DNA of 64,000 bases from Arthrospira sp. PCC 9108 (lineage in GTDB: Bacteria > Cyanobacteriota > Cyanobacteriia > Cyanobacteriales > Microcoleaceae). The DNA is taken from assembly GCA_016745315.1 (NCBI GenBank), contig CP066886.1, positions 2,325,501 to 2,389,500 on the forward strand, given 5' to 3'. The notes under the pieces are model-generated. The model had not been told where the DNA came from. It did no database searches and saw nothing but the letters and a program-made list of their open reading frames with translations. This document shows positions 10,258 through 20,079 of this stretch, in pieces (position 1 is the stretch's first letter; every line of letters begins with the position of its first letter). The translations under genes and the position numbers were made by a program.

Positions 10258-12819
10258 ATTAGGGGTCGAGAATGGAGTCGCCTCCATTCCCTCCCATTCA
10301 AAACCGTGCTTGAGACTTTCACCTCACACGGCTCCTAGTCTGACTGTTCCATTGTTATGGATACAGCTTTAGCCTTGTCTAGGGCTGTCTTGTCATCGCG
10401 GGTGTGGTGGTGTAGTAATTGAAGATTATTGTATACATCCTTTCCGCCTAGGCATCGAGGTACAATATGGTCAACCTCAATTACGTCTGATGGTGTAAAG
10501 TATTGTCCACACCATTTACACTTACCTTTCTGTTTCTTGAGTAGTTTTGCTATCCTTGTTGGTGTTCCAATTGCTTGTCCTTTTCTGGTTGCCCAGTATG
10601 TCCAGTTTCCGTCGTATGGTGTTGCGTCCGGTCTCACTAGGGTATGTCTGACTATTGGTGTCCAATTATGTTTCCATAGTGTGAACCCCTCCTTGGTTTT
10701 GAATAACCAAGTTTCATGTCTTTCTTTCCCGTTGCTGAGTTTGACCGTTCCCGGTCTAAAGTATTTCCTCAACTTTTCGTGATTTATCGTGCCGCATCTT
10801 GAGCCTGTCCATGCCCTTAACATTAGCCAGATTATATAATCCAGCTTGACGAATGTTTTAACTGAGACTACGCCTGAATAGTAATTAGACCATCCTCGGA
10901 TTATTGAATTTAGTCTATTTATTAGGGCTGATTTGGGTTTTGTTTTATATTGCTCAATTATCCCTTGTATCGTCTCAGTGTGGGCTTTAACTGCTTTCTT
11001 GCTAGGTTTGATGAGCGTTTTAAATCCTAGCGGTTTTCCCTGTGGGTTTTTGCCAGTCTTGAGCTTTCCTACAGGGTATTGCCTAATATTGAATCCTAGA
11101 AAGTCGAATCCTGGTTCTTCTGTTTGTTCCCCATGTTGTAAGGGGTTTAGTGTATGACACACTCTGGTTTTTTCAGGTTTGATTTCTAGTCCTACATTTC
11201 TTAGCCATTCTGAGATAGCAGTTTTGCACTGTTCAATGATTTCTATTGACGGTGATATTACCACGAAATCATCGGCGTATCTTATTAGGGTTGCTTGTTT
11301 CCTTCCCTTTTTCTTTTGGATACAGTTTTCTATTAATCTAGCCATGCCATCCAGTGCGATGTTTGCTAGTAGTGGACTAATTACCCCTCCTTGCGGTGTT
11401 CCCCTTTCTGTATCCTCAAATACGCCGTTATCCAGTACACCTGCTTTGAGCCATTGTTTGACATCTCGCTTCAGGCGACTAGGACAATGAATTTTGGACA
11501 GTAGGTAATCATGGTTCACGGTAAGAGCATTTTGATATATCAGCGTCGAGAACATAGTATTGTCCTTGATTTATAGCAGTATAGATTCTGCTAATCGCGT
11601 CGTGGGCTGACCGTCCTGGACGGAACCCGTAGCTTGTGCCTTCAAATCTCGATTCCCATTCAGGTTCGAGAGCCGACTTAACCAACGCTTGCTTTGCTCT
11701 ATCTTGGATTGTGGGAATACCTAGGGGGCGTTTTTCATCCCTCCCTGGTTTTGGAATCCACACCCGTCGCAGTGGTTTAGCTTTGGAGTTTTCCTTAATG
11801 TTCTCAACAAGTTCGAGTCTCTGTTTTGGTGAAATTACTTTCACAGCATCGATTCCCGCCGTTTTCTTGCCTTGATTATCTTGGGTTACTTTCCTCACTG
11901 CTAGGAGCCTAGCGTAATATGACTTCACCAACAGACGTTGCCACCTTCTAACCTTTGCGCTCTGTCCCGATTTAGCTGCTTGGAATATACACTTTTGGAG
12001 CTTAAAGACTTTCCGTTGAACTTTCGCCCATGGGATTGCCTTCCATACGTTGGTCGTAGTCTTGATTGGACTGGGTTTCCCAAATCCTCTCTTTGAACTC
12101 GCTATCGTCATTTGTACACCTACTAATCTCTATTCCTTACTGTCAAACCGTGACCTGTTAGCATATCCCGACCATTACAGTGGGGCTTTGGCTTCTGGTC
12201 ACATCTCCCCTCTTCCCGGGCATCCGCTTACATTTATCACTACTAACTTTCTCGACCAGATTGTTAGAGCCTGGGAAGAATTATGACGTTCCGTTTATAT
12301 GGGCTTTTCACCTTTATATTTGTCCTGTCCACCGGGGTACTTTTAAAGGTCTGTGTAGGTAGTGTTAAAAGGCTCCTACTTTTCCCCTTGCCCTTTTGGA
12401 CGTAGCGTGTCAACCTGTTTCGCTACTTGAGTTATTACGATGGTTCAGTCCGGACATTCGGTTTCCCTAATCATGGGTGATTGGCAGTGAGTGGTCTCGT
12501 TATTTCCGATACTAGGTTGTATCTCTGAGCCTTCCGTTTCCCGCTTCAGTCCTAGGGTTATGACTTCTCAAACTGGGGATGGCTATCGCCGTCACTCTCT
12601 CCGCAATTGTTAAGGAATCATTAAGATTTCCATTTTGGCGTTTTGACCTTGAGTTCCCTGCCTTGACTTAGTATCACTTTGATACAAATCGTTGGGACAT
12701 ATAAACAGTTGTAGGGATGGTCAGAGGCGAGCCTCTTGTATTCAATCGAGGGGCTGAAATCCTTGCCAGGCGGTCATTTCGAGCATTGCAGCTCTATTTC
12801 ATGCCTGAACGCCTCGCAC
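10258..12819 (-). mobile_element. Antisense group II intron inserted in the 3' end of the L0 RT gene
   Basis: On the minus strand it begins GTGCGAGGCGTTCAGG at 12819 and ends ...CCCCTAAT at 10258 (2562 bp), with domain V at about 10337-10303. Plus-strand flanks rejoin as AACGCCAACGC|TGTATTC, matching the uninterrupted paralog near 62703 without gain or loss. It encodes an RT split in two. Being antisense, it cannot splice from an L0 transcript and so disables L0's RT C terminus. Confidence 0.85.
10335..12111 (-). pseudogene. RT/maturase/HNH of the antisense intron, split after motif A
   Basis: The first frame (12111-11509) is an intact N-terminal RT (MTIASSKRGF start, AGIDAV, GRDEKRPLGIPTIQ, DADI) ending KCSYREP. 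The second frame, opening with the codon GTG before NHDYLL near 11517, carries GTPQGG, YADD, maturase and HNH motifs (CKWCGQYF, VDHIVPRC) to 10335. It lacks the A6 shift and the 63 bp repeat of other copies, so the motif A break is its only defect. The same break occurs in five other copies in this window. Confidence 0.8.
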
Positions 12820-12926
12820 TGTATTCTTAACAATGGAGCAATCAGATTAGGAGCCGTGTGAGGTGAAAGTCTCACGCACGGTTTTGTATGGGAGGGGGTG
12901 AAGGCGACTTCACTCTCGACCCCTAC

Positions 12927-13668
12927 TTCGAGCACTTCCATCCGTTGCTGCGATGTCCCCATCTCACTGACAATGTTCCACACCCCCTCATGACCATCTC
13001 CAAGACAGGTAAACTGCTCCCCTAGGGGTTGGGCATTCACCCCACTCCAGTAGTCCTTGATTATCTTTAAAGAACGCTACACCCCCTTGCTCATGAACAT
13101 TTAACCCTTTGTATTCTCTCCACTCACAGGGTTGACTCTCCTCAGTGGGCGGGCGAACCATTCCTCCATCTAGGCTCAGTTCCGTGTGGGGGGTCAGTTA
13201 TCTCCACCTCACACCAGTCCTCTCGCTGTACAAGGCGTTGGAGCGTACTGTGGGAGATGCTCATCCCGGTCAGTATCGTGATATCCTCTTCGGCTCGTTG
13301 GTAAGCGTTATTAGCACTAACGAGCAAGCAACACTTCTCAAAGTATGGACTCCAACGAGTCCCTGGCTTCACTTGCAGTTGTTGACCTTGAGCGGTAGTG
13401 AGGGTGAGTTTACCGAGGATGCTGGTCAGGGTGAGTTGTTTTCCACTGTGGCGGTCTGTTGCCTGGTCGATAAAAAAACTCCTAGTTGAGGCAAGACGTG
13501 CTCTTGAGTAAGAGCACGAACACTCTTCTCAATGGCTTCAAGGGCGGTGAGTTCAGCAGGGTTAGCTTCGCTGTAGAGAATGGCCGCAATCGCGTCAAGG
13601 TGTTGCTGGAGTTGAGCTGGTTTCTGAGAATCCATGAGTAGAGGGAGGGTGAGTGGTGCTTCGCTCAT
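12927..13668 (-). pseudogene. ISKra4-like transposase remnant, target of intron L0
   Basis: The minus-strand N terminus (MSEAPLTLPLL start at 13668) and the following frames (ANNAYQRAEEDITILTG, NAQPLGEQF, GTSQQRMEVLE) read like the N-terminal half of an ISKra4-family transposase. At least two frameshifts break it. The gene is cut at 12927 by intron L0 in the opposite orientation, and its remainder would lie left of the window. Family assignment rests on remembered motif order, so it is tentative. Confidence 0.55.
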
Positions 13669-13757
13669 TATGTAGGGCTGTGGGTGAAGGTTGCACTAAG
13701 TACAATTATTCATTTCCTAACTGAGATGCACCCACTACATACTACATAAACCGAATA

Positions 13758-14787
13758 CAGCCTTTATCTCAATCATTAAGCACAGTAACAACACTTGGTA
13801 AACCAGTTATTCAAACACTGTAAATCCACAAGGCTTACCGCCACTTCTACCAATCTCACTAATAATTACATGGTCTCCGTCCTGAACTTGCACACTAAAC
13901 TTTTGAGCTGTGACCACATCATCTCTATAGGGTTAAACTCAGGGGAATACACCGGCAGATATTCTACCCTGGCTCCTACTGACTCTATCATTTCTTGGAC
14001 TTCTTCTCGATGATGAGAATTTAAGTTATCCATTACCACTACATCTCCTTTTTTTAATTTTGGCAATAAATCTAACTTGATGAATTGGAGAAAATCCTCT
14101 TTTTTCATTGACCCTTCTAATGTTTGAGTCCCCACCACTCCGGAGAGCTTAATTGCACCAATTATTGTCATTTTTTTACCTCGAGAGGATTTCCGCAGTT
14201 CATAGACTTTTTTCCCTTTCGTAGCTCTGGCTAACGGTCTGCTCATCCCTACCCATAACCCACTTTCATCAATAAACACAAGCTTTTCAGGAGCCACATC
14301 TCTAATTCTTTCCCAATAATCTACTCGCGCTTTCTGTACTTCTTCAGTTACTACTTTTTCGCTCCTGTATGTTTTTTTGAGACTTATATCGTGCTGCTTT
14401 AAAAATCTATCTATCATGGTCGTACTGACATTTATGCCCAGCTTTTCTCTGAGCTTCTCACTATATTGCCATAAGGTCAGGTCGGGGTGGGCTTCTACAA
14501 TATCTATCACGGCTTCCTCATGCTGAGATCAAATGCTTTTCTTTTTAGTGCCACACTTACGAGGAGATAAGTCTCCCGTTAATCGATACTGTTTGACCAG
14601 TCGCCTTACCGTGTCTGGACTCACCAAAAAGCGTTTCGCTACTTTTCGGATAGAAGTGTCTCCTTTTTCATAGGCTTCTACTATCTTTTTCCGAAAATCT
14701 AAAGAGTAACGGCTCATGGTAGTTGGTTGTGATAACTTATACAATAGCCATACATTATACTGTACTTTGTGTTTTGTGTAAAGGCTG
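13758..14787 (-). mobile_element. IS630-type element (1030 bp)
   Basis: Inverted ends CAGCCTTTA.../...TAAAGGCTG are flanked by TA on both sides (13756-13757, 14788-14789), the IS630/mariner target duplication. Its left neighbour is the ISKra4 remnant. Its right neighbour is a truncated small gene of element A, so it marks a break in that element. Confidence 0.8.
13866..14744 (-). pseudogene. IS630-family transposase with one in-frame TGA
   Basis: The N-terminal helix-turn-helix part (14744-14529, SLDFRKKIVEAYEKGDTS) is followed in the same frame, after a single TGA, by SQHEEAVIDIVEAHPDL and the DDE domain. FIDESG and VMDNLNSH carry the two aspartates, and the SPEFNPIEMMW segment carries the glutamate. 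The rest is intact, so one substitution separates it from a full 292-residue transposase. Confidence 0.8.
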
Positions 14788-14952
14788 TATCATAGTGATA
14801 GGTTAAACAGCAAAATTGTAGCGCTACTGGACGCTGTAGAACTTGCCGATTGTCCTACACAATTTAACGAATGTCGTCGATTCTTGGAGCTTGAAAGCAC
14901 TTTTCTGGCTATGCACAATTCCTTGATTACAGCAATTAAAAAATGGTTGTAA
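14788..14952 (+). pseudogene. Element A fragment homologous to the 92-residue protein of element B
   Basis: This 54-codon frame starts at the IS630 edge and ends TGG TTG TAA. Its translation (DRLNSKIVALLDAVELAD, later FLELESTFL) aligns with the product at 21535-21813 (NRLNPNVVGLLDLVELAK). The N terminus was removed by the IS630. It is the leftmost surviving gene of element A. Function is unknown. Confidence 0.65.
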
Positions 14953-15056
14953 GAAAAAATCAAGCAATAATAAAAAGCCAATAAAAATGAGCTTTAATAA
15001 TGCTATAAATTTTCAATAAAATTAAATGATTTCCTCAAAACAGAAAACACAAAACC

Positions 15057-15329
15057 ATGAACGAGAAACAAGCAAGGTTAATGGTTATCGCGGAATTAGC
15101 ACGTGATATTTACACTCAATTACTGTCACGATATATCCCCTATGCTAACCAAGACACCAGGGTGAAATTAGCCGAAATCGCCCATAACGCCGCTGTAGAT
15201 TTTATGGCGGTACAGGAAAAGTGGGTATCGTCTCATGATGCGATTATTCAGCCAGCATCATTTATGCCCGACTTGAATGGCAATGATGACAGCAGTGACA
15301 TTTTTATGGGGGGTGACTTCAATGCCTAA
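15057..15329 (+). CDS. Element A small protein, paralog of the 21219-21503 product
   Basis: This 90-residue protein has a conserved core (SRYIPYANQDTRVKLAEIAH, then VDFMAVQEKW) nearly identical to its counterpart in element B. It is predicted soluble, helical and acidic at the C terminus, with no motif I can name. The stop overlaps the start of the next gene by eight bases (ATGCCTAA), the same overlap seen in B, so the two are translationally linked. Conservation in two elements argues that it is a real gene. Function unknown. Confidence 0.7.
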   Translation: MNEKQARLMVIAELARDIYTQLLSRYIPYANQDTRVKLAEIAHNAAVDFMAVQEKWVSSHDAIIQPASFMPDLNGNDDSSDIFMGGDFNA

Positions 15330-15651
15330 GTTATTGCCAGTAATCAACTTAATGTCTGGAAGGTTTAGCAACTTTCTACTGGGTCATGGTGGAATTTGCA
15401 TTGACTTAGATACACCCGAATGGTTTGACTACCTGATCAAAAACAAATCATTTTCGGTTGAGTTAAACGGTAAACGGTTCACGGCTTGCAAAAAAACATC
15501 TATCAACGGTTTCGCGTACTGGAACCTGAAGGGCTCGGACGGTAAAATCAACCATCACATCTATATCGGAAAATCTGACCAGACTACCAACGAAAAGATT
15601 CAACAAGCTGCTATAGCTATGTTTTATCGGTGTAACCCTAAACAAGCGTAA
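15322..15651 (+). CDS. Element A small protein, paralog of the 20906-21226 product
   Basis: I place the start at the ATG at 15322 (MPKLLPVINL) because the B paralog begins identically and the frame overlaps the previous gene there. It is about 109 residues. The C-terminal half (YWNLKG..., HHIYIGKSDQ) resembles a WYAYRK...YIGKS-type segment I recall in small proteins of cyanobacterial mobile elements; that is a memory-based likeness only. It is the last gene before the terminal repeat, in the same relation as in element B. Confidence 0.65.
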   Translation: MPKLLPVINLMSGRFSNFLLGHGGICIDLDTPEWFDYLIKNKSFSVELNGKRFTACKKTSINGFAYWNLKGSDGKINHHIYIGKSDQTTNEKIQQAAIAMFYRCNPKQA

Positions 15652-15659
15652 ACCCTAAC

Positions 15660-16533
15660 AGCTAACAGCTAACAGCTAACTCAATAACTTAATGGCCCCC
15701 TATGGTTTCTGACTGTAGGGGGGTGTCTGCATATTTTCCCAACACACTACTGAGACACAGTAGTGTGAACGGTTTATACGAATGCTCACCCTATCATGTC
15801 CAGATATTACCCATAACTACTTGACCCCTAACAGATAGCTTTACCTACAACCTACGACTAAGATTTTGGGGGTGAACTGATTATGTTGGTATCGGTTTCC
15901 GCACGGGATGATTACCATCAAAGATTGGAGACTTGCTGAGGATTATGTGGGTATCGATTCCCATCTCGGTAATTGTCACCAGTTGAAAAGTTGTTTAGGG
16001 GTATCGGGTTAGAGTCGGTAGATGATAGCCCATAGTTTCCCCTCACCGGAGATTATGAATCAGACCCATAGATAACCGGATAGGCGATCGCTCATAGGTT
16101 TACCTATAGGTATAGTCCACGGAAAGGCGGTCTGATATCTTTGTACATTGATTACTTAGAAGGTTCCCCTCTACGGCTACCTACGGCTATCGTGTTGACT
16201 TTGAATCATACCCTCCCCCATAACCGGAACAAGTACTATTGGGGAAGTGACCGATGTGATAGCAGTCAATGGTGACGAACGAACCGATAGGCTTGCCATT
16301 GACGGGTATCACAAGGGAACTACCCTATCACTTGTCGGGTTTAGGGGGTGATATGGGTATTTGACAGATTGATTAAGTTGTGCTTATTGATTAACCCGTC
16401 AATAATTAAGATTTGTTGCTAAGGGATATGCACTAATTGTCCCGTGTGCTAAGACTGAATGGAGTGCATTTTGAGTGTGACGGTACGACTATCGGGTTAA
16501 GTGAATTCCCGCTATCGCAGTCAGGGTAACGCC
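15660..16533 (+). repeat. Terminal repeat of element A (left-end copy)
   Basis: There is no gene in this stretch. It matches, in inverted orientation, 20080-20895 of element B and, directly, 34690-35521. Its distal 557 bases are almost identical to 62823-63370. It holds a hairpin (15740-15766, ACACTACTG arms), several GGTATCG-containing direct motifs at 15885-16005, and a long inverted repeat at 16256-16315 with one damaged arm. Such content suits a replication, packaging or recombination region, but its function is unproven. Confidence 0.75.
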
Positions 16534-16566
16534 ATAGAAAAAACGAGCCTGGAGGGATTTGAACCC
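16534..16566. other. Internal att-like site of element A (tRNA-Arg 3' end)
   Basis: The bases ATAGAAAAAACGAGC and GGAGGGATTTGAACCC copy the 3' end of tRNA-Arg at 63372-63400 apart from a single A to C change. The flank toward the integrase (CCCCTATTCTACCG, 16585-16598) is repeated inverted beyond the integrase. So this site and 18181-18217 bracket the integrase gene as inverted att modules. Confidence 0.75.
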
Positions 16567-16642
16567 TTCATAAAGGCTATAACCCCTATTCTACCGTTAC
16601 TCTAGTGCACTCAAGGGCGATCGCACATTTAGGAGTTAGTGC

Positions 16643-16676
16643 AAAAAAAAACCCTAGGTATTTAGCCTAGAGGGTA
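16643..16676 (-). terminator. Rho-independent terminator of the element A integrase
   Basis: On the minus strand, an imperfect stem ACCCTCTAGG/CCTAGGGT with a CTAAATA loop is followed by nine T residues. It begins about 24 bases after the integrase stop. Confidence 0.75.
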
Positions 16677-16699
16677 TTGTGTTGTGGGTTTATTGGGGA

Positions 16700-18105
16700 T
16701 TAATCATCGAGTTGATATATTGCCCTAAGAATTGCCTTAACTTCTGGTAAATCTGGATTGATACCGATATTAATTAAGGCTTGTTTCCCCATATCTAGTG
16801 GCAATGGTTGCCTTTGATGTCGTGTCAGGATACCTAACTCTGTAGCCAGGTGGCGGCGTTTTTTGTACTTGCTGTCATTAACTGCAACACTATGACCAAA
16901 TGAACGCGCTCTGATTTCTTGTGGTATCCCGTTCATTTCTCCTAGTTGGTTACCAAGGTGTTGGAAAGCATAAGTTTGAGTGAATCCCCAATCGTGACGT
17001 TCTAACCATTTACGGTGATTATCGTTAAACTTGCTAGGGTCTTTGGATTCTGTGATAGGTAAGCAGACGTTATGAATTCCTAGGCGGTTAATCAGAGTCT
17101 TGTCTTTTGACATTGGGATAGCTAACCGCCAACCTGTCTTGGTGCTACCACCAAAGTAAGTAAACTCACCAATAACCAGCACTAACTCAAGGTTGTTAGG
17201 GTCAGATACAGCCGGGAAAGTGATACCGTCAACCGTAATGGCTTTGGTTAAGTTTTGACCTGCCGCAACTTCTGACGGTCTCAACCCGTATAAAGCACAC
17301 ATTATTGCCGACACCCAGCACCAACCATCACGTGCCTGGTTTTCTGTTGACCGCCCATAATCAGTGTTGCGTTCCTTGTCTAGCAAACTTAACAAGGTAT
17401 CCAAGTCTATACTTTGGGATTCAGCAAATACTGTTTGAGTAGGGTCAATCTTTTCTAATTTCTCCAGTGCTTTCTTGCGTCCAGCGCGTTCTGCTACCTG
17501 TTTTAACTGGTAGTATCTGTCTTTAAAGTCTTTATGTCCTACTGGGTTGTTACCGTCTGGTAGTGGACTATACAGTGCTTCTTTGATACCTTCCCAACTA
17601 ACGTAAGTATCCCAATCTGTGACTTGATCGAATACCTGGGTGAAGCAACGTCGGAAAGATTTCCGGTCACTAGCCATATCGCGGGAACGTTTTCGCTTGG
17701 TGTTACGATGTACCCCATTAAAGTAATCATCCTCCATGTCTTTGAATACTTGACGATAAGTGATTAAGTCGTTTTCCATGGGAACTTTGGACTGATCAAG
17801 GATAGTAGCCTTGTACCAGTCCAACCATTCAGATACTGACTGGAATTGTCCACAAGGGATTTATGGACTAGCCAAGCCTTGTCAACAGCCTTGCGGATAC
17901 CCTCAGAAGTGAACTGACAATTACATCCCCGTTGTTTAGGCCCCCCCGTTTCCGGGTCAGTGGTGATGTCTAGTTGGATTGTCCCCCGGTTACGTTTAAT
18001 CCTGACACCCTTGGGACATTGTTTGCGGGATAGATTAAAAAACTCAAGAATGTCTTGAAAGCCTTGATATGTACCACTGTGTGTACTGTTTGTACTTGCA
18101 CTCAT
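16700..18105 (-). pseudogene. Tyrosine recombinase (integrase) of element A, one frameshift
   Basis: It is homologous along its length to the intact element B integrase (18452-19909). The N-terminal frame (18105 down to about 17830) and the C-terminal frame (17824-16700) are separated by loss of one base near 17850, where DNSSQ should read DNFQSVSEW. Catalytic-region motifs are YGLRPSE (arginine I), RSFGHS and NDSKYKK (probable nucleophilic tyrosine). The second arginine box reads YAFQHLG where B has YAFRRLY, which may mean loss of a catalytic residue. One extra T would restore 468 or so codons, so error is possible. Confidence 0.8.
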
Positions 18106-18180
18106 TTTGCACTAACTCCTAAATGGCGATCGCCATTGAGTGCATTAGAATGGCGGTAGAATAGGGGTTATAGCTTTTAT

Positions 18181-18217
18181 GGAGGGTTCAAATCCCTCCA
18201 TGCTCGTTTTTTCTATG
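18181..18217. other. Outer att site of element A (tRNA-Arg 3' end, inverted)
   Basis: GGTTCAAATCCCTCC followed by ATGCTCGTTTTTTCTAT is the complement of the tRNA-Arg(CCG) 3' end at 63372-63400. Together with the adjacent 18140-18172 arm it forms an inverted copy of 16534-16615. It should be the attL of element A, outside the integrase gene. Confidence 0.75.
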
Positions 18218-18336
18218 GCTTTATTGAGAAGGAGCCACAGACAACGGATTAACCCAAATACTTGTCGGTGTGAATGGGTAACTGTTTGCAAACATTAGGT
18301 AAGAGACTCATCGCCTTGTTGGTTTTTCCCCACAAG

Positions 18337-18371
18337 GTTAATTGTGAACGGAGAGGGAGGGATTCAGAACC
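18337..18371. other. attL of element B
   Basis: A 35 bp direct repeat starting GTTAATTGTGAACGG is identical to 35522-35556. The next bases (CCTATAACCCCTATTCTACCG, split around 18378-18398) form the arm sequence that is repeated inverted after the integrase at about 20000-20050. Confidence 0.85.
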
Positions 18372-18375
18372 TGAT

Positions 18376-18427
18376 ACATAGCCTATAACCCCTATTCTAC
18401 CGTTACTTAGGTGTTACTCAAAACCAT
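18376..18427. repeat. Inverted arm repeat beside element B integrase, left copy
   Basis: The complement of this stretch (GAGTAACACCTAAGTAACGG, then TAGAATAGGGGTT) is repeated at about 19996-20046 after the integrase gene. Element A has the equivalent pair. Possible integrase arm-binding sites or a second set of att modules. Confidence 0.7.
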
Positions 18428-18451
18428 AGCAGAGTAACAAGTGAGTAAAAA

Positions 18452-19909
18452 ATGAGTAACGATATCAATACCCCTACAGTAGGGGGAAAGGGCAACTATG
18501 ACGACGATTATACTAGGTTCGTGAAAGCTTATCAGGATTTTAAGGGGGAATGTCCCAAAGGAGTGACACTCAAGTTACAAAAGTCCGGGGCTAGGTACAA
18601 TCTGCTATTGCAGTTTAAGCAACCACCTACCGGGAAACGGCTACCCAAAACGGCTAACCTTGAGTGTACTCCAGAAGGGGTGATAGACGGCGTTAAGAAA
18701 GCTAAGTTGGTATCTGAAGCCCTAGGGACTATCACTAGCGCTAGTGAATTTTGGGATTGGTACGATAAAACCATCCTAGGGAAAAATCAGATTGAGAATA
18801 ATCTGATAACCTACCGGGACATCTTTAAACAAATTGAGAATGAGTATTTTGCGGGGTACAACCGCAACACAGGAAGGAAACGTTCTCGCAATATCGCTAG
18901 TGACTTAGCAACTTACGAATCTACTAAAGAAGCATACTTCAGGCTGTTCCCTAACTGGGATGAATATCCTAGCTGGGAGAGTTTCAAGGCTATGCTATAT
19001 ATTCCCCTACGGAACGGAGAACAATTAATAGGCTCCAAAACCTTCAGGGAACGTTACTACATCTTAAAAGCCATAGCTGAGAAATCACCTAACAAAGAAC
19101 ACTTACTTAAAAAACTTGAACCTATTAACGCCAAACAAACACAATTCAGAAAGAAACAACGGATAGCTGTTGATGTATTTAAGGATTGGTGGTATAGCGC
19201 CAAACAAGAAGCCTATACTGTTAAAAACCCTCAACATCAATCATCCCGACATAGTTGGTTGTGGGTTGCTGGTATGGCAGTAATGTACGGACTGAGACCA
19301 ACTGAAATAGCCGCCGCCGTTAATCTAACTAAGCCATTTGTAACGGATGATGGCGTAATCATCAAAGCACTGTCAGACCCTGATAATCAGGATAATTACT
19401 TGGTGCTAGGAGATTACACTTACTTTACTGACTCAGAAGGTCGGAAAGTGAGTATCAAAACAGGGGGAAGGATTGTAGCTCCAATTCCCAGCCCTGAAAT
19501 GTTTGAGTTCCTGGAATTGAAAAGACCCTTATTGCCAGAATATAGCCCGAAAAAAGGCAGTAAACCCAGAACCATAATCGGAGGGTTTGACAAAAAGTTT
19601 ACCCACACAATTTTCTCTATGAAATGCCCGGTAACCCAGAAATATGCTTTTCGTAGGCTGTACAACCTGTTAGGTGAAAAGTATGGATTACCTATCGAGT
19701 TACGAGCTAGACTTATGGGACATAGCACAATCGTTAATGAAGGTAAATACAAGACAGAAGGCATTGACGCTACCTTAGAAGTCCTCAAAGGGGTTTCTAA
19801 GTTACCTATACCATTGAACGTAGCCATAGAACGGTTAACAGCGTTAGGGTTTGATGTTGACACTCCAGAAGCTAAGGCATTTCTCAGAGTTATCTATCAG
19901 ATAGATTAA
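18452..19909 (+). CDS. Tyrosine recombinase (integrase) of element B
   Basis: This 485-residue protein is likely to catalyse site-specific integration at, and excision from, tRNA-Ser. The C-terminal catalytic part shows YGLRPTE (arginine I, about residue 285), KTGGR (lysine), YAFRRLYN (arginine II, with tyrosine where histidine is usual), LMGHS (histidine/tryptophan box) and NEGKYKT (probable nucleophile). The N-terminal half has a core-binding-like helical region. The start is the ATG at 18452, just inside attL. It is flanked on both sides by inverted arm repeats. A palindromic AACCCCTAGGGGTT follows the stop and may terminate it. Confidence 0.85.
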   Translation: MSNDINTPTVGGKGNYDDDYTRFVKAYQDFKGECPKGVTLKLQKSGARYNLLLQFKQPPTGKRLPKTANLECTPEGVIDGVKKAKLVSEALGTITSASEFWDWYDKTILGKNQIENNLITYRDIFKQIENEYFAGYNRNTGRKRSRNIASDLATYESTKEAYFRLFPNWDEYPSWESFKAMLYIPLRNGEQLIGSKTFRERYYILKAIAEKSPNKEHLLKKLEPINAKQTQFRKKQRIAVDVFKDWWYSAKQEAYTVKNPQHQSSRHSWLWVAGMAVMYGLRPTEIAAAVNLTKPFVTDDGVIIKALSDPDNQDNYLVLGDYTYFTDSEGRKVSIKTGGRIVAPIPSPEMFEFLELKRPLLPEYSPKKGSKPRTIIGGFDKKFTHTIFSMKCPVTQKYAFRRLYNLLGEKYGLPIELRARLMGHSTIVNEGKYKTEGIDATLEVLKGVSKLPIPLNVAIERLTALGFDVDTPEAKAFLRVIYQID

Positions 19910-19995
19910 TCTAATCGTCAACCTTTCATAAATTAACACCCCTAGATTAAACCCCTAGGGGTTATTTTATGGCTACAAATTGATGGATCCTGTTA

Positions 19996-20046
19996 TGGCT
20001 TTGAGTAACACCTAAGTAACGGTAGAATAGGGGTTGTAGGCTATGT
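19996..20046. repeat. Inverted arm repeat beside element B integrase, right copy
   Basis: It carries GAGTAACACCTAAGTAACGG and TAGAATAGGGGTTGTAGG, inverted relative to 18376-18427. The att core that should follow is replaced by an unrelated stretch (20047-20075), whereas element A keeps tRNA sequence at this point. Confidence 0.7.
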
Positions 20047-20079
20047 AGACGCTTTAATTCCGTCAGAGCGTGTTAACTA

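Larger units (their letters stand above)
1..12926 (+). mobile_element. Group II intron L0, outermost level of nest (5' end outside window)
   Basis: Position 1 already lies in intron domain I: the same stretch recurs at about 749 inside L1. The 3' end shows domain V (12846-12880) and domain VI, ending in AC at 12926. The 3' exon from 12927 is the complement of an ISKra4-like transposase gene, so the intron sits antisense in an IS. Its RT/HNH gene starts at 118, is split by L1 at 192/8523, and is split again by an antisense intron at 10257/12820. This is a bacterial group II intron with an RT-HNH maturase. The 5' boundary should lie roughly 0.5-0.6 kb upstream of the window, judged by L1's leader length. 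Confidence 0.85.

Noticed and set aside
11636..11875. Plus-strand frames inside the antisense intron
   Set aside because: They are shadows of the minus-strand RT gene.
13145..13489. Plus-strand 114-codon frame over the ISKra4 remnant
   Set aside because: It is the opposite strand of a recognisable transposase.
20047..20075. A third tRNA-derived att core after the element B integrase
   Set aside because: The sequence at the expected place does not match any tRNA 3' end I could recognise; probably mutated or unrelated.
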